Positions 37,066 through 49,375 of a DNA stretch of 57,100 bases are shown piece after piece. A model generated the notes under the pieces. It searched no databases. It was not told the DNA's origin and saw only the letters and a program-made list of their open reading frames with translations. Within the stretch, counting starts at the first letter, position 1, and every line of letters begins with the position of its first letter. Made by a program: the position numbers and the translations under genes. Source of the stretch: Desulfovibrio sp. (GTDB taxonomy: Bacteria; Desulfobacterota; Desulfovibrionia; Desulfovibrionales; Desulfovibrionaceae); the NCBI GenBank assembly GCA_016284885.1, contig JAEEPQ010000004.1, forward strand, positions 1 to 57,100, read 5' to 3'.

Positions 37066-38064
37066 ATGGCGGCAGGGCCCGCCTGCCCGCTCGACGCGAA
37101 AGCCGTCGCCCTGGCCGAGGCCGCGCCATCCCCCCAGCAGGCGCAGGGCTCGGCCGTCCGCGGCTCTGTCACCGGCTGGTTCCTCTTCCCTCTGGACGAG
37201 GAGCCGCCGAGCATCGAGCGCAGGCGCGTGGACGAGCGCGTCCTCGCCGTGCGCGAACGGGTGCTCGACGTGACGGAAAAGGAGGAGCGCTCTGCAGCCG
37301 GCGCCACAAGGCCTGTGCCGCTCATCCCGGGCGCCAGGGGCCGGCAGGGGCTCGAGCTCGACGGCTGGCAGTCGGAGCTTGCCGGCGAGGTGCTGGACAT
37401 GGATGGCCTTCCCCTGCGCTGGGGCCGCGAGCGCAGCATGCGCAGGCGCGTCGAGGCCGCCCGGCGCCTGCTGGAGGCGACGGCCATGCTGGACGCTCCG
37501 CGCTGGGTGCCTGCCAGAGGCCAGGCCGCGCAGGCGCTCGGCTTCAGCAAGATAGTCAAGCGCTACGCGGCCGACTACGGGCTGAAGACCCACCTGCTCC
37601 TGGCCATCATCCAGGTGGAGAGCCTCGGCGACGTGCGCTGCGTGAGCAACAAGTGCGCCACGGGCCTCATGCAGATCCAGCCCCACACCGCAGGCCAGGA
37701 GGTGGCCACCTTCCTCAAGGACCGTCCGGCATCCAGCGGTCAGAAGCAGCAGGACCTCTTCTCGCCCGAGCAGAACATACGCTACGGAGCTGCCTACCTG
37801 CACATCCTCGCCACCCGCTACTTCGGCCAGGTGACCGATCCCCTCTCGCGCGAATTCTGCGTCATCACGGCCTACAACTCAGGCCCAGGGCGCTTTTACG
37901 GCTACTTCGGCAAATCCCGGCGGGAGGCCTTCGCCCGCATCAACGCCCTCTCTCCCGAAGAGCTCTTCCGCGACATCTCGACCCGCATCCCGGTCAAAGA
38001 GACGCGGACCTACCTGGGCAAGGTCTACGCGCTCATGAACTACTACCAGTCTCTGGGCTACTGA
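37066..38064 (+). CDS. SLT-type lytic transglycosylase
   Basis: The enzyme cleaves the MurNAc-GlcNAc bond of peptidoglycan, forming 1,6-anhydro ends. The C-terminal catalytic domain is clear: LLLAIIQVESLGDVRCVSN with catalytic glutamate in ES, then GLMQIQPHTA, AAYLHILATRYF and VITAYNSGPGRFYGYFG. The ATG start 37066 gives 332 residues but neither a ribosome site nor a full signal peptide (GTAAFLASCMAAGPACPLDA straddles the start), so the true start may be an upstream alternative codon. The N-terminal 150 residues are charged and unrecognised. A terminator follows at 38192. Confidence 0.8.
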   Translation: MAAGPACPLDAKAVALAEAAPSPQQAQGSAVRGSVTGWFLFPLDEEPPSIERRRVDERVLAVRERVLDVTEKEERSAAGATRPVPLIPGARGRQGLELDGWQSELAGEVLDMDGLPLRWGRERSMRRRVEAARRLLEATAMLDAPRWVPARGQAAQALGFSKIVKRYAADYGLKTHLLLAIIQVESLGDVRCVSNKCATGLMQIQPHTAGQEVATFLKDRPASSGQKQQDLFSPEQNIRYGAAYLHILATRYFGQVTDPLSREFCVITAYNSGPGRFYGYFGKSRREAFARINALSPEELFRDISTRIPVKETRTYLGKVYALMNYYQSLGY

Positions 38065-38097
38065 CGAAGCCCCGCTCCTTCCTCGGGGCTCTCGCGA

Positions 38098-38164
38098 AGC
38101 CCCTGCCCGAGACCCGGGCAATCCCTCGCCGGGACTGTCCCGGGCCTCGGGTCCGGGCAGGGCT
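38098..38164. repeat. Large imperfect inverted repeat after the transglycosylase
   Basis: AGCCCCTGCCCGAGACCCGGGC faces GTCCCGGGCCTCGGGTCCGGGCAGGGCT, giving a long GC-rich stem with bulges. It is transcribed downstream of the transglycosylase and ahead of its terminator. Its role is unknown; an RNA structure or a relic repeat is possible. Confidence 0.55.
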
Positions 38165-38191
38165 GGCGGCCCTTGCCAGGTCCCCTTCCAG

Positions 38192-38214
38192 CAGGGGGAT
38201 CTCCCCTGTTTTTT
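38192..38214 (+). terminator. Rho-independent terminator
   Basis: CAGGGG-gatct-CCCCTG followed by TTTTTT. It ends the transglycosylase transcript upstream of the por promoter. Confidence 0.85.
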
Positions 38215-38229
38215 GCCGTGCAAGCACCC

Positions 38230-41977
<3,748 letters not shown>

Positions 41978-41992
41978 CATCTAGACCGAACG

Positions 41993-42027
41993 GTGCGGGG
42001 CGTGAGTCTTCACGCCCCGCACTTTTT
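41993..42027 (+). terminator. Rho-independent terminator between por and pta
   Basis: GTGCGGGGCGTG-agtctt-CACGCCCCGCAC followed by TTTTT, 15 bases past the por stop. It is likely to make por more abundant than the downstream pta, or to separate them. Confidence 0.9.
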
Positions 42028-42097
42028 CCTCAGCAAGGCCTTCACCCCCGCCCCTCCTGCGGGCGCACCCCCAGGAAACGAAGCCGGAGATTATTCC

Positions 42098-44209
42098 ATG
42101 ACCAAATCCCTCTACATCACCGCCACCGGGCCGCAGTCGGGCAAGAGCGCCGTTGCGCTCGGCGTCATGCAGCTGCTGGGCTCCCACAAAAGCAAGGTCG
42201 CGATCTTCCGCCCCATCATCGCCGACCCCGACCTTGACGGCAAAGATCCGGATCTGCGCCTGCTCATCGAGTACTTCAAGCTCGAGGAGGACTACGCGGC
42301 CGCCTTTGCCTACACCGAGAGCGAGGCTTTCGAAGTTATCGAGCGCGAGTCCCGCAACGCACTCGAAGAGAACATCCTGAAGAAATTCAAAGCCCTGGAA
42401 GCCCAGTACGACTTCGTGCTCTGCCTTGGCACCGACTTCCGCACCAAGGATCCGGTCTTCGAATTCGGTCTCAACGCCGAAATCGCCGGCAACCTCGGCT
42501 GCCCTGTCCTGCTCGTCGCGGGCGGCAAGGAAAAGAGCCTGCCCGAACTGCGCCAGGCCATCCACACCAGCCTCGAGACCATGTCCGCCAACTGCGACGT
42601 GGCCGCCATCGTCATCAACCGCGCGAGCTTGAGCAAAGCCGAGCTCGAAGGCCTGCGCGCCGGCTACGGCCCCAAGAGCAAGATGCTCATCTACGCCATC
42701 CCGGACGACAAGACCCTCGGCTGCCCCACCCTCGGCGACGTGGCCCGCGCTCTGGACGCCGAGTTCCTCTGGGGCGGCGACCAGCCCGAAGCCCCGGTGT
42801 CCGGCTCCGTCGTCGCGGCCATGCAGGTGGAGCACTTCCTCTCCTACCTTGAGGAAGGCGTGCTCGTGATCACCCCCGGCGACCGCTCCGACATCCTGCT
42901 CGCCACCATGGCGGCCAAGCTCTCCAGCAACAAGCCCAGCGTTTCCGGCATCCTGCTCACCGGCGGCCTGAAGCCCGCCGACGCCACCCTCGACATCATC
43001 AAGGGCATCACCGCCTCCCCGCTGCCCGTGCTCCTCACCCAGCACCACACCTTCCGCGCCACCCAGTTCGTGCAGAAGGTGACCGGCGTCATCGAGCCCA
43101 CGGACGCCAGGAAGGTCAACACCGCCCTTGGCCTCTTCGAGCACTACGTCGACGGCAAGGCCATTGCCGCCCTGCTCGCCGGCGGCGACGCGCCCCAGCG
43201 CACCACGCCCCTCATGTTCGAGTACAGCCTGCTCGAGCGCGCCCGCGCCAGCCGCCAGCGCATCGTGCTGTGCGAAGGCGAGGAGCCCCGCATCCTCAAG
43301 GCCGCCGACATCCTGCTGCGCCGCGAGGCCGCGGATATCGTCCTGCTCGGCGACGTCGAGAAAATCGAGGCCAAGGCCCGCGATCTCGGCGCCGACATCA
43401 GCAAGGCCACGGTCATCGACCCGGTCAAGTCCCCCGACTTCGAGGACTACGCCAACACCTACTACGAAGCCCGCAAGCACAAGGGCATGACGCCTGAGCG
43501 CGCCCGCGACGCCATGGCCGACGCCACCTACTACGGCACCATGATGGTCAAGAAGGGCGCAGCCGACGGCATGGTCTCCGGCGCCGTCAACACCACGGCC
43601 CACACCATCCGCCCGGCCTTCGAGTTCATCAAGACCCGTCCCGGCTACTCCGTCGTGTCCTCGGTCTTCCTGATGTGCCTCAAGGACCGCGTCCTCGCCT
43701 TCGGCGACTGCGCCGTCAACCCCAACCCCACCGCCGAGCAGCTGGCCGAAATCGCCATCACCTCGGCCGCGACGGCCAAGGTCTTCGGCATCGAGCCCCG
43801 CGTGGCCATGCTCTCCTACTCCACCGGCAAGTCCGGCAAGGGTCCGGACGTCGACGTGGTCAAGGAGGCCGTGCGCATCGCCCAGGAGAAGGCCCCCGAG
43901 CTCGCGCTGGAAGGCCCGCTCCAGTACGACGCAGCCATCGATCCCACGGTCGCCCAGACCAAGCTGCCTGACAGCAAGGTCGCCGGTCGCGCCACGGTCT
44001 TCATCTTCCCCGACCTCAATACCGGCAACAACACCTACAAGGCCGTCCAGCGCGCTGCCGGCGCCATCGCCATCGGTCCTGTCCTCCAGGGCCTGCGCAA
44101 GCCCGTCAACGACCTCTCCCGCGGCTGCCTCGTTCCCGACATCGTGAACACGGTCATCATCACCGCCATCCAAGCCGCTGCCGAGAAGGAAGCCGAAGCC
44201 GCCAAGTAG
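42098..44209 (+). CDS. pta: Phosphate acetyltransferase (long form)
   Basis: Pta converts acetyl-CoA and phosphate to acetyl phosphate and CoA. ATG 42098 with GGAG upstream gives 703 residues; the track start 41993 lies inside the terminator. It is the long three-domain type: an N-terminal P-loop/BioD-like domain (YITATGPQSGKSAVALG), a central DRTGG-like domain (about residues 220-340), and the C-terminal catalytic domain with AADGMVSGAVNTTAHT, AVNPNPTAEQLAEIA and the MLSYSTGKSGKGPDVDVV region. ackA follows by 54 bases. Together they make ATP from acetyl-CoA. Confidence 0.97.
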   Translation: MTKSLYITATGPQSGKSAVALGVMQLLGSHKSKVAIFRPIIADPDLDGKDPDLRLLIEYFKLEEDYAAAFAYTESEAFEVIERESRNALEENILKKFKALEAQYDFVLCLGTDFRTKDPVFEFGLNAEIAGNLGCPVLLVAGGKEKSLPELRQAIHTSLETMSANCDVAAIVINRASLSKAELEGLRAGYGPKSKMLIYAIPDDKTLGCPTLGDVARALDAEFLWGGDQPEAPVSGSVVAAMQVEHFLSYLEEGVLVITPGDRSDILLATMAAKLSSNKPSVSGILLTGGLKPADATLDIIKGITASPLPVLLTQHHTFRATQFVQKVTGVIEPTDARKVNTALGLFEHYVDGKAIAALLAGGDAPQRTTPLMFEYSLLERARASRQRIVLCEGEEPRILKAADILLRREAADIVLLGDVEKIEAKARDLGADISKATVIDPVKSPDFEDYANTYYEARKHKGMTPERARDAMADATYYGTMMVKKGAADGMVSGAVNTTAHTIRPAFEFIKTRPGYSVVSSVFLMCLKDRVLAFGDCAVNPNPTAEQLAEIAITSAATAKVFGIEPRVAMLSYSTGKSGKGPDVDVVKEAVRIAQEKAPELALEGPLQYDAAIDPTVAQTKLPDSKVAGRATVFIFPDLNTGNNTYKAVQRAAGAIAIGPVLQGLRKPVNDLSRGCLVPDIVNTVIITAIQAAAEKEAEAAK

Positions 44210-44263
44210 TCCCCCAGGAGCAGCTCCACTGAGCAGCTTCACTGACCACAAGGAACAAACTGC

Positions 44264-45481
44264 ATGAAAGTACTGGTTGTGAACGCAGGATCCTCCTCCT
44301 GCAAATATCAGCTCATCGAAATGGACAGCAACAAGGTCCTCTGCTCCGGCCTCGCCGAGCGCATTGGCCTTGAAATGGGCAAGCTCACCCACAAGATCGA
44401 TCCCGACGGCCCCAAGGAAGAAAAGATCGTCAAGGAGCAGCCCTTCCCGACCCACAAGGAAGCCATCGAGCTCGTCATCGCCCTGCTCACCGACCCCGAA
44501 AAGGGCGTCATCAAGAGCAAGAGCGAGATCTACGCCATCGGCCACCGCGTGCTCCACGGCGGCGAGGCCATGACCGAGCCCGTGCTCGTCGACGAGAACG
44601 TGAAGAAGGTCATCGAGGACTGCTTCCCGCTCGGCCCGCTCCACAATCCGCCGAACCTCACCGGCATCAAGACCTGCGAAGCCCTCTTCGAAGGCATCCC
44701 GAACGTGGCCGTCTTCGACACCGAGTTCGGCATGGGCATGCCCGAAGAGTCCTACATGTACGCCCTGCCTTACGAGTACTACGAGCGCCTGAAGATCCGC
44801 CGCTACGGCTTCCACGGCACCTCCCACAAGTACATTGCCAAGGCGACGGCCAAATACCTCGGCAAGCCCCTCAAAGAGCTCAACTCCATCACCATGCACC
44901 TCGGCAACGGCTCCTCCATCAGCTGCGTGAAGAACGGCAAGTGCCTTGACACCAGCATGGGCCTGACCCCGCTGGAGGGCCTGGTCATGGGCACCCGCTG
45001 CGGGTCGATCGATCCCGCCATCGTGCCCTTCATCATGGAGAAGGACGGCCTCACCCCCGCTGAGATGGACACCTTGATGAACAAGAAGTCCGGCCTCGCC
45101 GGCGTGTGCGGCTTCACCGACATGCGCGACGTGCACGCGGCCAGGGAGAAGGGCGACAAGCGGGCTGAGCTGGCCTTCCGCCTCCTCGTCCACTCCATCA
45201 AGAAGATCCTCGGCGCCTACTTCTTCGAGCTGGGCGGCAAGGTCGATGCCATCACCTTCACGGCCGGTATCGGCGAGAACGACAACCTCTGCCGCGCCGC
45301 CGTCGTGGAAGGTCTCGAGGCCATCGGCTTCAAGCTCGACGAGAAGGAGAACAACACCCGCAAGCCTGGCGCCCGCACCATCTCTGCGGCCGACAGCCGC
45401 TTCCCCATCCTCGTCATTCCCACCAACGAGGAGCTCCAGATTGCCGAGACCGCCGTCGAAGTGGTCAGCGCCAAGAAATAG
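44264..45481 (+). CDS. ackA: Acetate kinase (copy 1)
   Basis: AckA phosphorylates ADP from acetyl phosphate, giving acetate and ATP. The 405-residue ASKHA-fold enzyme shows MKVLVVNAGSSSCKYQL at the phosphate-1 loop, VFDTEFG, YGFHGTSHKY, LHLGNGSSI and FTAGIGEN, all canonical. Codon use is as strongly biased as in por and pta. It ends the pta-ackA group with a strong terminator at 45529. A second, closely related copy follows 242 bases later. Confidence 0.98.
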   Translation: MKVLVVNAGSSSCKYQLIEMDSNKVLCSGLAERIGLEMGKLTHKIDPDGPKEEKIVKEQPFPTHKEAIELVIALLTDPEKGVIKSKSEIYAIGHRVLHGGEAMTEPVLVDENVKKVIEDCFPLGPLHNPPNLTGIKTCEALFEGIPNVAVFDTEFGMGMPEESYMYALPYEYYERLKIRRYGFHGTSHKYIAKATAKYLGKPLKELNSITMHLGNGSSISCVKNGKCLDTSMGLTPLEGLVMGTRCGSIDPAIVPFIMEKDGLTPAEMDTLMNKKSGLAGVCGFTDMRDVHAAREKGDKRAELAFRLLVHSIKKILGAYFFELGGKVDAITFTAGIGENDNLCRAAVVEGLEAIGFKLDEKENNTRKPGARTISAADSRFPILVIPTNEELQIAETAVEVVSAKK

Positions 45482-45528
45482 CTCCAAGGCATAGCTCAAC
45501 GGCTAGAGCCTGAAAAAACCTGAACTTC

Positions 45529-45564
45529 AGGGGAGGCAGTCTGCACGGACTGCCTCCCCTTTTT
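45529..45564 (+). terminator. Rho-independent terminator between the two ackA genes
   Basis: AGGGGAGGCAGTC-tgcac-GGACTGCCTCCCCT followed by TTTTT. It should stop most read-through into the second ackA. Confidence 0.92.
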
Positions 45565-45723
45565 CTGTGCCGCTTCCCTGCCGCATCGCGCGAGTTCGAC
45601 AAAACTTCGCCACGGACTCTCGCCATGGCGGACCTGTTCGTGTAGGATGCCACCACCGTTCCGGCCCAGAGCCGCGAACGAGGCCCTCCCCGCCAGCCCC
45701 CCCTGACGGCAAGGAATCGATGC

Positions 45724-46986
45724 ATGAAGGTACTGGTTGTGAATGCAGGCTCCTCGTCCTGCAAATATCAGCTCATCGAATTGGCCGGAAGCTCCGTCAA
45801 AGTCCTCTGCGCAGGCCTTGCTGAGCGCATCGGCCTTGACAGGGGCCGGCTCACCCACAGGATCGATCCCGACGGCCCCACGGCCGAGAAGATCGTCAGG
45901 GAGCGGCCCTTCCCGACCCACAAGGAAGCCATCGAGCTCGTCGTCTCCCTGCTCACCGACCCCGAAAAGGGCGTCATCCGGAGCAGGGACGAGCTCTACG
46001 CCATCGGGCACCGCGCCGTCCACGGCGGCGAGGCCATGACCGAGCCCGTGCTGGTCGACGATCGCGTCAAGCAGGTCATCGAGGACTGCACCCCCCTCGG
46101 CCCCCTGCACAACCCGCCAAACCTCGCCGGCATCAGGGTATGCGAGGATCTCTTCCCAGGCATTCCCAACGTCGCGGTCTTCGACACCGAATTTGGCACG
46201 GGCATGCCCGAAGAATCCTACATGTACGCCCTGCCCTACGAATACTACGAGCGACTGGGCGTGCGCCGCTACGGCTTCCACGGCACCTCCCACAAGTACA
46301 TCGCCAAGGCGGCAGCCAAATACCTCGGCAAGCCCCTCAGGGAACTCAACGCCATCACCCTGCACCTCGGCAACGGCTCCTCCATCAGCTGCGTGAAGAA
46401 CGGCAAGTGCCTTGACACCAGCATGGGCCTCAGCCCGCTCGAGGGCCTGGTCATGGGCACCCGCTGCGGATCGATCGATCCCGCCATCGTGCCCTTCATC
46501 ATGCAGCAGGACAAGCTCAGTCCCGCCGAGATGGACGCCGTGATGAACAGGAAGTCCGGCTTCGGCGGCGCGTGCGGCCTCACCGACATGCGCGACGTGC
46601 ATGCAGCCAGAACAAAGGGCGACAAGAAGGCGGATCTCGCCTTCCGCCTCTTTATTCACGCCATCAAGAAGACCCTCGGCTCTTTCTTCTTCGAACTCGG
46701 AGGCCAGGTCGACGCCGTCACCTTCACGGCCGGCATAGGCGAGAACGACAGCATCACCCGCCAGGCCGTCATGGAAGGCCTCGAGGCCATCGGCTTCAGG
46801 CTTGACGAGCAGGAAAACAGCCTGCACAAGCAAGGCCCCCGCACCATCTCCGCGCCCGACAGCCTCTTCCCCATCCTCGTCATTCCCACCAACGAGGAAC
46901 TCCAGATCGCCGAGAGCGCCGTCGACGTGGTCAGCGCCCAAAGGACGCTGGGCATTGGCACAAAGCAGCTCCTCAAGCTGCAGTGA
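45724..46986 (+). CDS. ackA: Acetate kinase (copy 2, tandem duplicate)
   Basis: The second acetate kinase has 420 residues and the same motifs (VLVVNAGSSSCKYQL, VFDTEFGTGMPEES, YGFHGTSHKY, LHLGNGSSI, FTAGIGEN), so it looks catalytically competent. It aligns with copy 1 throughout at both DNA and protein level and adds a C-terminal extension LGIGTKQLLKLQ. Many lysines of copy 1 are arginines here (GRLTHR versus GKLTHK, IRSRDELY versus IKSKSEIY), and codon bias is weaker. It lies behind a terminator, so it probably has its own, weak promoter. A different expression condition or ongoing divergence is plausible. Confidence 0.95.
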   Translation: MKVLVVNAGSSSCKYQLIELAGSSVKVLCAGLAERIGLDRGRLTHRIDPDGPTAEKIVRERPFPTHKEAIELVVSLLTDPEKGVIRSRDELYAIGHRAVHGGEAMTEPVLVDDRVKQVIEDCTPLGPLHNPPNLAGIRVCEDLFPGIPNVAVFDTEFGTGMPEESYMYALPYEYYERLGVRRYGFHGTSHKYIAKAAAKYLGKPLRELNAITLHLGNGSSISCVKNGKCLDTSMGLSPLEGLVMGTRCGSIDPAIVPFIMQQDKLSPAEMDAVMNRKSGFGGACGLTDMRDVHAARTKGDKKADLAFRLFIHAIKKTLGSFFFELGGQVDAVTFTAGIGENDSITRQAVMEGLEAIGFRLDEQENSLHKQGPRTISAPDSLFPILVIPTNEELQIAESAVDVVSAQRTLGIGTKQLLKLQ

Positions 46987-47662
46987 CGGCAGCCTCTGCT
47001 GTTCCCGGGCTGCCGGGGTGAAGCGTATGCCCGGCAGGCCGCGACGCTCAGAAAACAGCCTGTCCCAGAGCCTTGGCCTCTTCTGCAAACCTCGCCACCT
47101 GCGATGCATCAAACCCGCCCTCCCTGGGAAGGGCCATGTCATGCCGCTTGCCACCTTCAGCATTGGTGGCGAATCTTTCAGCGAACAACGGTGTCAACGG
47201 AAAAACAAGACGTGCTATGCCAGCAAGACCGGCATTTTTGAAGAGTTGTTCAAGCGCGACGTCTCGGAGATGCCGCACATCGCCCGTCTGCGTCGTTTTG
47301 CCCCCTTCCCCCGGCCCCAGAAGCAGACAGGCTGGACGCCCCCCTGCGCGAAGCGCTGGGGCAGATCGAAGCCGTCCGCTGCACAGCTGGACTGCCCTCC
47401 GGCATAGCTATGGTCCCTGCCTGCGGCATTGCCTTCTGCAAGAAGGCCTGCCTTGCCAGGCGCGTTGAAGCATAGCGGACGTCCCGCCCTTCCCCTCGGC
47501 GCCAGCCGGCGACACGGCATTTCCCCTTGCGCGAGGCCCCGTCCCGGCCTACAACCGCAGTCCCGGCTGGCCGGCATCCCGACTGGCCAGAGCGCCATGC
47601 CAGACAGCCTCTGGCGTCTCCTCCCGCACCCCCTCTCTGCCTTGTACAAGGACGCTTCCCCC
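46987..47662. other. Gap with a probable minus-strand gene remnant
   Basis: These 676 bases hold no intact gene. On the minus strand an open frame ending at 47048 reads LLLGPGEGGKTTQTGDVRHL, then VALEQLFKNAGLAGIARLVF and FDASQVARFAEEAKALGQ. It has protein-like composition but no good start, and its frame is closed by a stop near 47410. It looks like the C-terminal relic of a gene I cannot name. The rest shows nothing recognisable. Confidence 0.4.
47048..47278 (-). pseudogene. Unidentified C-terminal gene remnant
   Basis: The track gives 76 residues from GTG 47278, but the open frame continues upstream to about 47405 without a start codon of quality. The hydrophobic-charged helical pattern (LFKNAGLAGIARLVFPLTPL, FAEEAKALGQAVF) is typical of a folded protein end. 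Codon use is less GC3-biased than that of neighbours. The family is unknown; a truncated gene is the most economical reading. Confidence 0.35.
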
Positions 47663-48838
47663 GTGCCCAGCTTTCCTTCCCTCCGCTTCCTGGCCTTGCC
47701 AGGCATAGCCCTGCTCCTCTCGTTTTTGCTCTGCACCGCATCCCCGGCACCTTCCCTAGGCGCCCCCGTGGTCGACGTGAACGATCCAGTCCAGGTCCAG
47801 TCCACCATGGTGATGGACCTGAAGCGGGACAAACTGCTCTTCGAGCAGAACTCGCGCGACAGGATCCCCCCCGCATCCCTCACCAAAATCCTCTCCCTTT
47901 ACGTGGCGCTCGATGCCGTGAAGGCGGGAAAGGCCAGCCTGGAGAGCATGGTTCCCGTCTCCAGGCGGGCTGCCACGACAGGCGGAGCCCGCATGGGACT
48001 GATTGAGGGCGAGATCGTCCCCCTGAAGGAGCTCTTCCTCGGCATGGCGGTAGCCTCGGGCAACGACGCCTCCACCGCCGTGGCGGAGTTCATCGGCGGA
48101 TCGGAGGAGGAGTTCGTCAAGCTCATGAACGCCAAGGCCAAGCGCCTCGGCATGGCGGACAGCGTCTTCGCCAATCCCCATGGCCTGCCCGCCAAGGAGC
48201 AGTGGACCTCGGCGAGGGACATGATGCTGCTCTCCCGCGCCTATCTGCTCGAGCATCCGGAAATGCTCGAGTACCACAACACCCATTTCATGCGCCACGG
48301 ACAGCGCATTGCCTACAACCGCAATCCCGTGCTCGGCAACTATCCGGGCGGCGACGGCCTCAAGACGGGTTGGATACGCAAGTCCGGCTACAATATCGTC
48401 TCCACGGCCTCGCGCGGCGGCGAGCGCATTCTGGCCGTCATCCTCGGCGGCCCCGATCCCGAGACCCGCGCCTGCGAGGCCTGTCGCCTGCTGGAGGCGG
48501 GCTTTGCCAGCACCTCAAGCGGACAGCCCTTCGAAAAGGCCCTCGAAGCGATTCCCGCCTGCACCTTCCAGCCCGATATGCGCCTCACCAGCAGGGAGGC
48601 GCTGGCCCACTGGAACATCCAGCCTCGGACACGGCGACTGGCACGGCCGACCGGAAGCACCGCACGAAGCAAGGCTGACAGGCGCAAGAACGCCAAAGCT
48701 GAAGCCCGCGGCAAGGGAGCCAGATCCGCCAGAAACGCCAAATCTGCCAAGGCAGCGAAGCATGCCAAGGTGGCCAAGCAGGGCAAGCCCGCCAGGCAGG
48801 CCAAGGCAGGACGGCGCCGGGGCGGCGCCCGCAGATAG
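47663..48838 (+). CDS. D-alanyl-D-alanine carboxypeptidase (PBP5/S11 family) with basic tail
   Basis: S11 enzymes trim the terminal D-Ala of peptidoglycan stem peptides. The serine motif SLTK (PPASLTKILS), the SGN motif (VASGND) and KTG (GLKTGWI) are all present and correctly ordered. GTG 47663 is chosen because AAGGA precedes it and it opens a signal peptide (SLRFLALPGIALLLSFLLC); ATG 47597 is the alternative. After the catalytic domain the last 50-60 residues are an Ala/Lys/Arg-rich tail (NAKSAKAAKHAKVAKQGKPA) instead of the usual C-terminal beta domain and amphipathic anchor. The tail could bind the anionic envelope. Confidence 0.88.
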   Translation: MPSFPSLRFLALPGIALLLSFLLCTASPAPSLGAPVVDVNDPVQVQSTMVMDLKRDKLLFEQNSRDRIPPASLTKILSLYVALDAVKAGKASLESMVPVSRRAATTGGARMGLIEGEIVPLKELFLGMAVASGNDASTAVAEFIGGSEEEFVKLMNAKAKRLGMADSVFANPHGLPAKEQWTSARDMMLLSRAYLLEHPEMLEYHNTHFMRHGQRIAYNRNPVLGNYPGGDGLKTGWIRKSGYNIVSTASRGGERILAVILGGPDPETRACEACRLLEAGFASTSSGQPFEKALEAIPACTFQPDMRLTSREALAHWNIQPRTRRLARPTGSTARSKADRRKNAKAEARGKGARSARNAKSAKAAKHAKVAKQGKPARQAKAGRRRGGARR

Positions 48839-49375
48839 GGAACCAGATCGCAGGCCGCAGAGCCCTGGCTGCCGGCAAATGCATTGTGGCATGCAGGCCT
48901 TCCAGCTTTGCTGCAAGGACGTTCCGCTTGACGAACTTAGGCTGGATGCAGGGTCGCAGGATAGAGGCTTGCCGCCTCCGTGAGCGCTCGCCCGCCTTTT
49001 TCCCCACGCCATGCAGGACCAAGAGCCCATGGAGGTCCTTGCCGGCTGGCGCCCTCGCCGCATTTAGCCTTCCGCCCGCCGGCCGCTGGCTGAAGGCACG
49101 TTCCAAGCGTGCGGCATGCCGCAGGACTTCCCCCCGTTCCTGGCGGCAGCCTGCACCCTCTTCCTCGCCGTCGCCTTCCGGGTGCACGACGGCTCGAAGT
49201 CCTGGGCCAGGGAGAAGCTCTTCGAGAACGGCTTGAGCGAGGAAGCCTCCAGCCCCGCCATCTCCCGCGGCCTGCCCCCGCAGAGAGCCGGGCACCTAAA
49301 TGCGACCGGCGCCGGAACGGGAGTCCCCGCGCCGGCGCCGCTTTGACGCAGATTGAGATGCAGAACTGACGAAAC
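48839..49375. other. Intergenic region with no supported gene
   Basis: The 537 bases have high-GC3 open frames on both strands. The plus frame at 49116-49346 (MPQDFPPFLAAACTLFLAVA and on) has good codon use but no ribosome site, no recognisable domain, and an upstream stop near 49066. The minus frames are no better. It may be decayed coding sequence. A GC hairpin lies at 49307-49340. Confidence 0.4.
49307..49340 (-). terminator. GC hairpin after lepB
   Basis: CGGCGCCGG (49307-49315) pairs with CCGGCGCCG (49332-49340). It lies 36 bases beyond the lepB stop on the minus strand. No T-run. Confidence 0.45.

Noticed and set aside
41981-45499. 1172-residue minus-strand ORF over pta and ackA
   Set aside because: Shadow frame of highly biased genes; composition is not protein-like.
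45485-45530. tRNA-like D-arm (TAGCTCAACGGCTAGAGC) after ackA copy 1
   Set aside because: The D-arm looks real, but no T-arm GGTTCGA or CCA end follows, and the 3' side is the terminator. Chance or a tiny relic.
49116-49346. 76-residue plus ORF before lepB
   Set aside because: Codon use is host-like, but there is no ribosome site, domain, or conserved start, and an in-frame stop lies just upstream.
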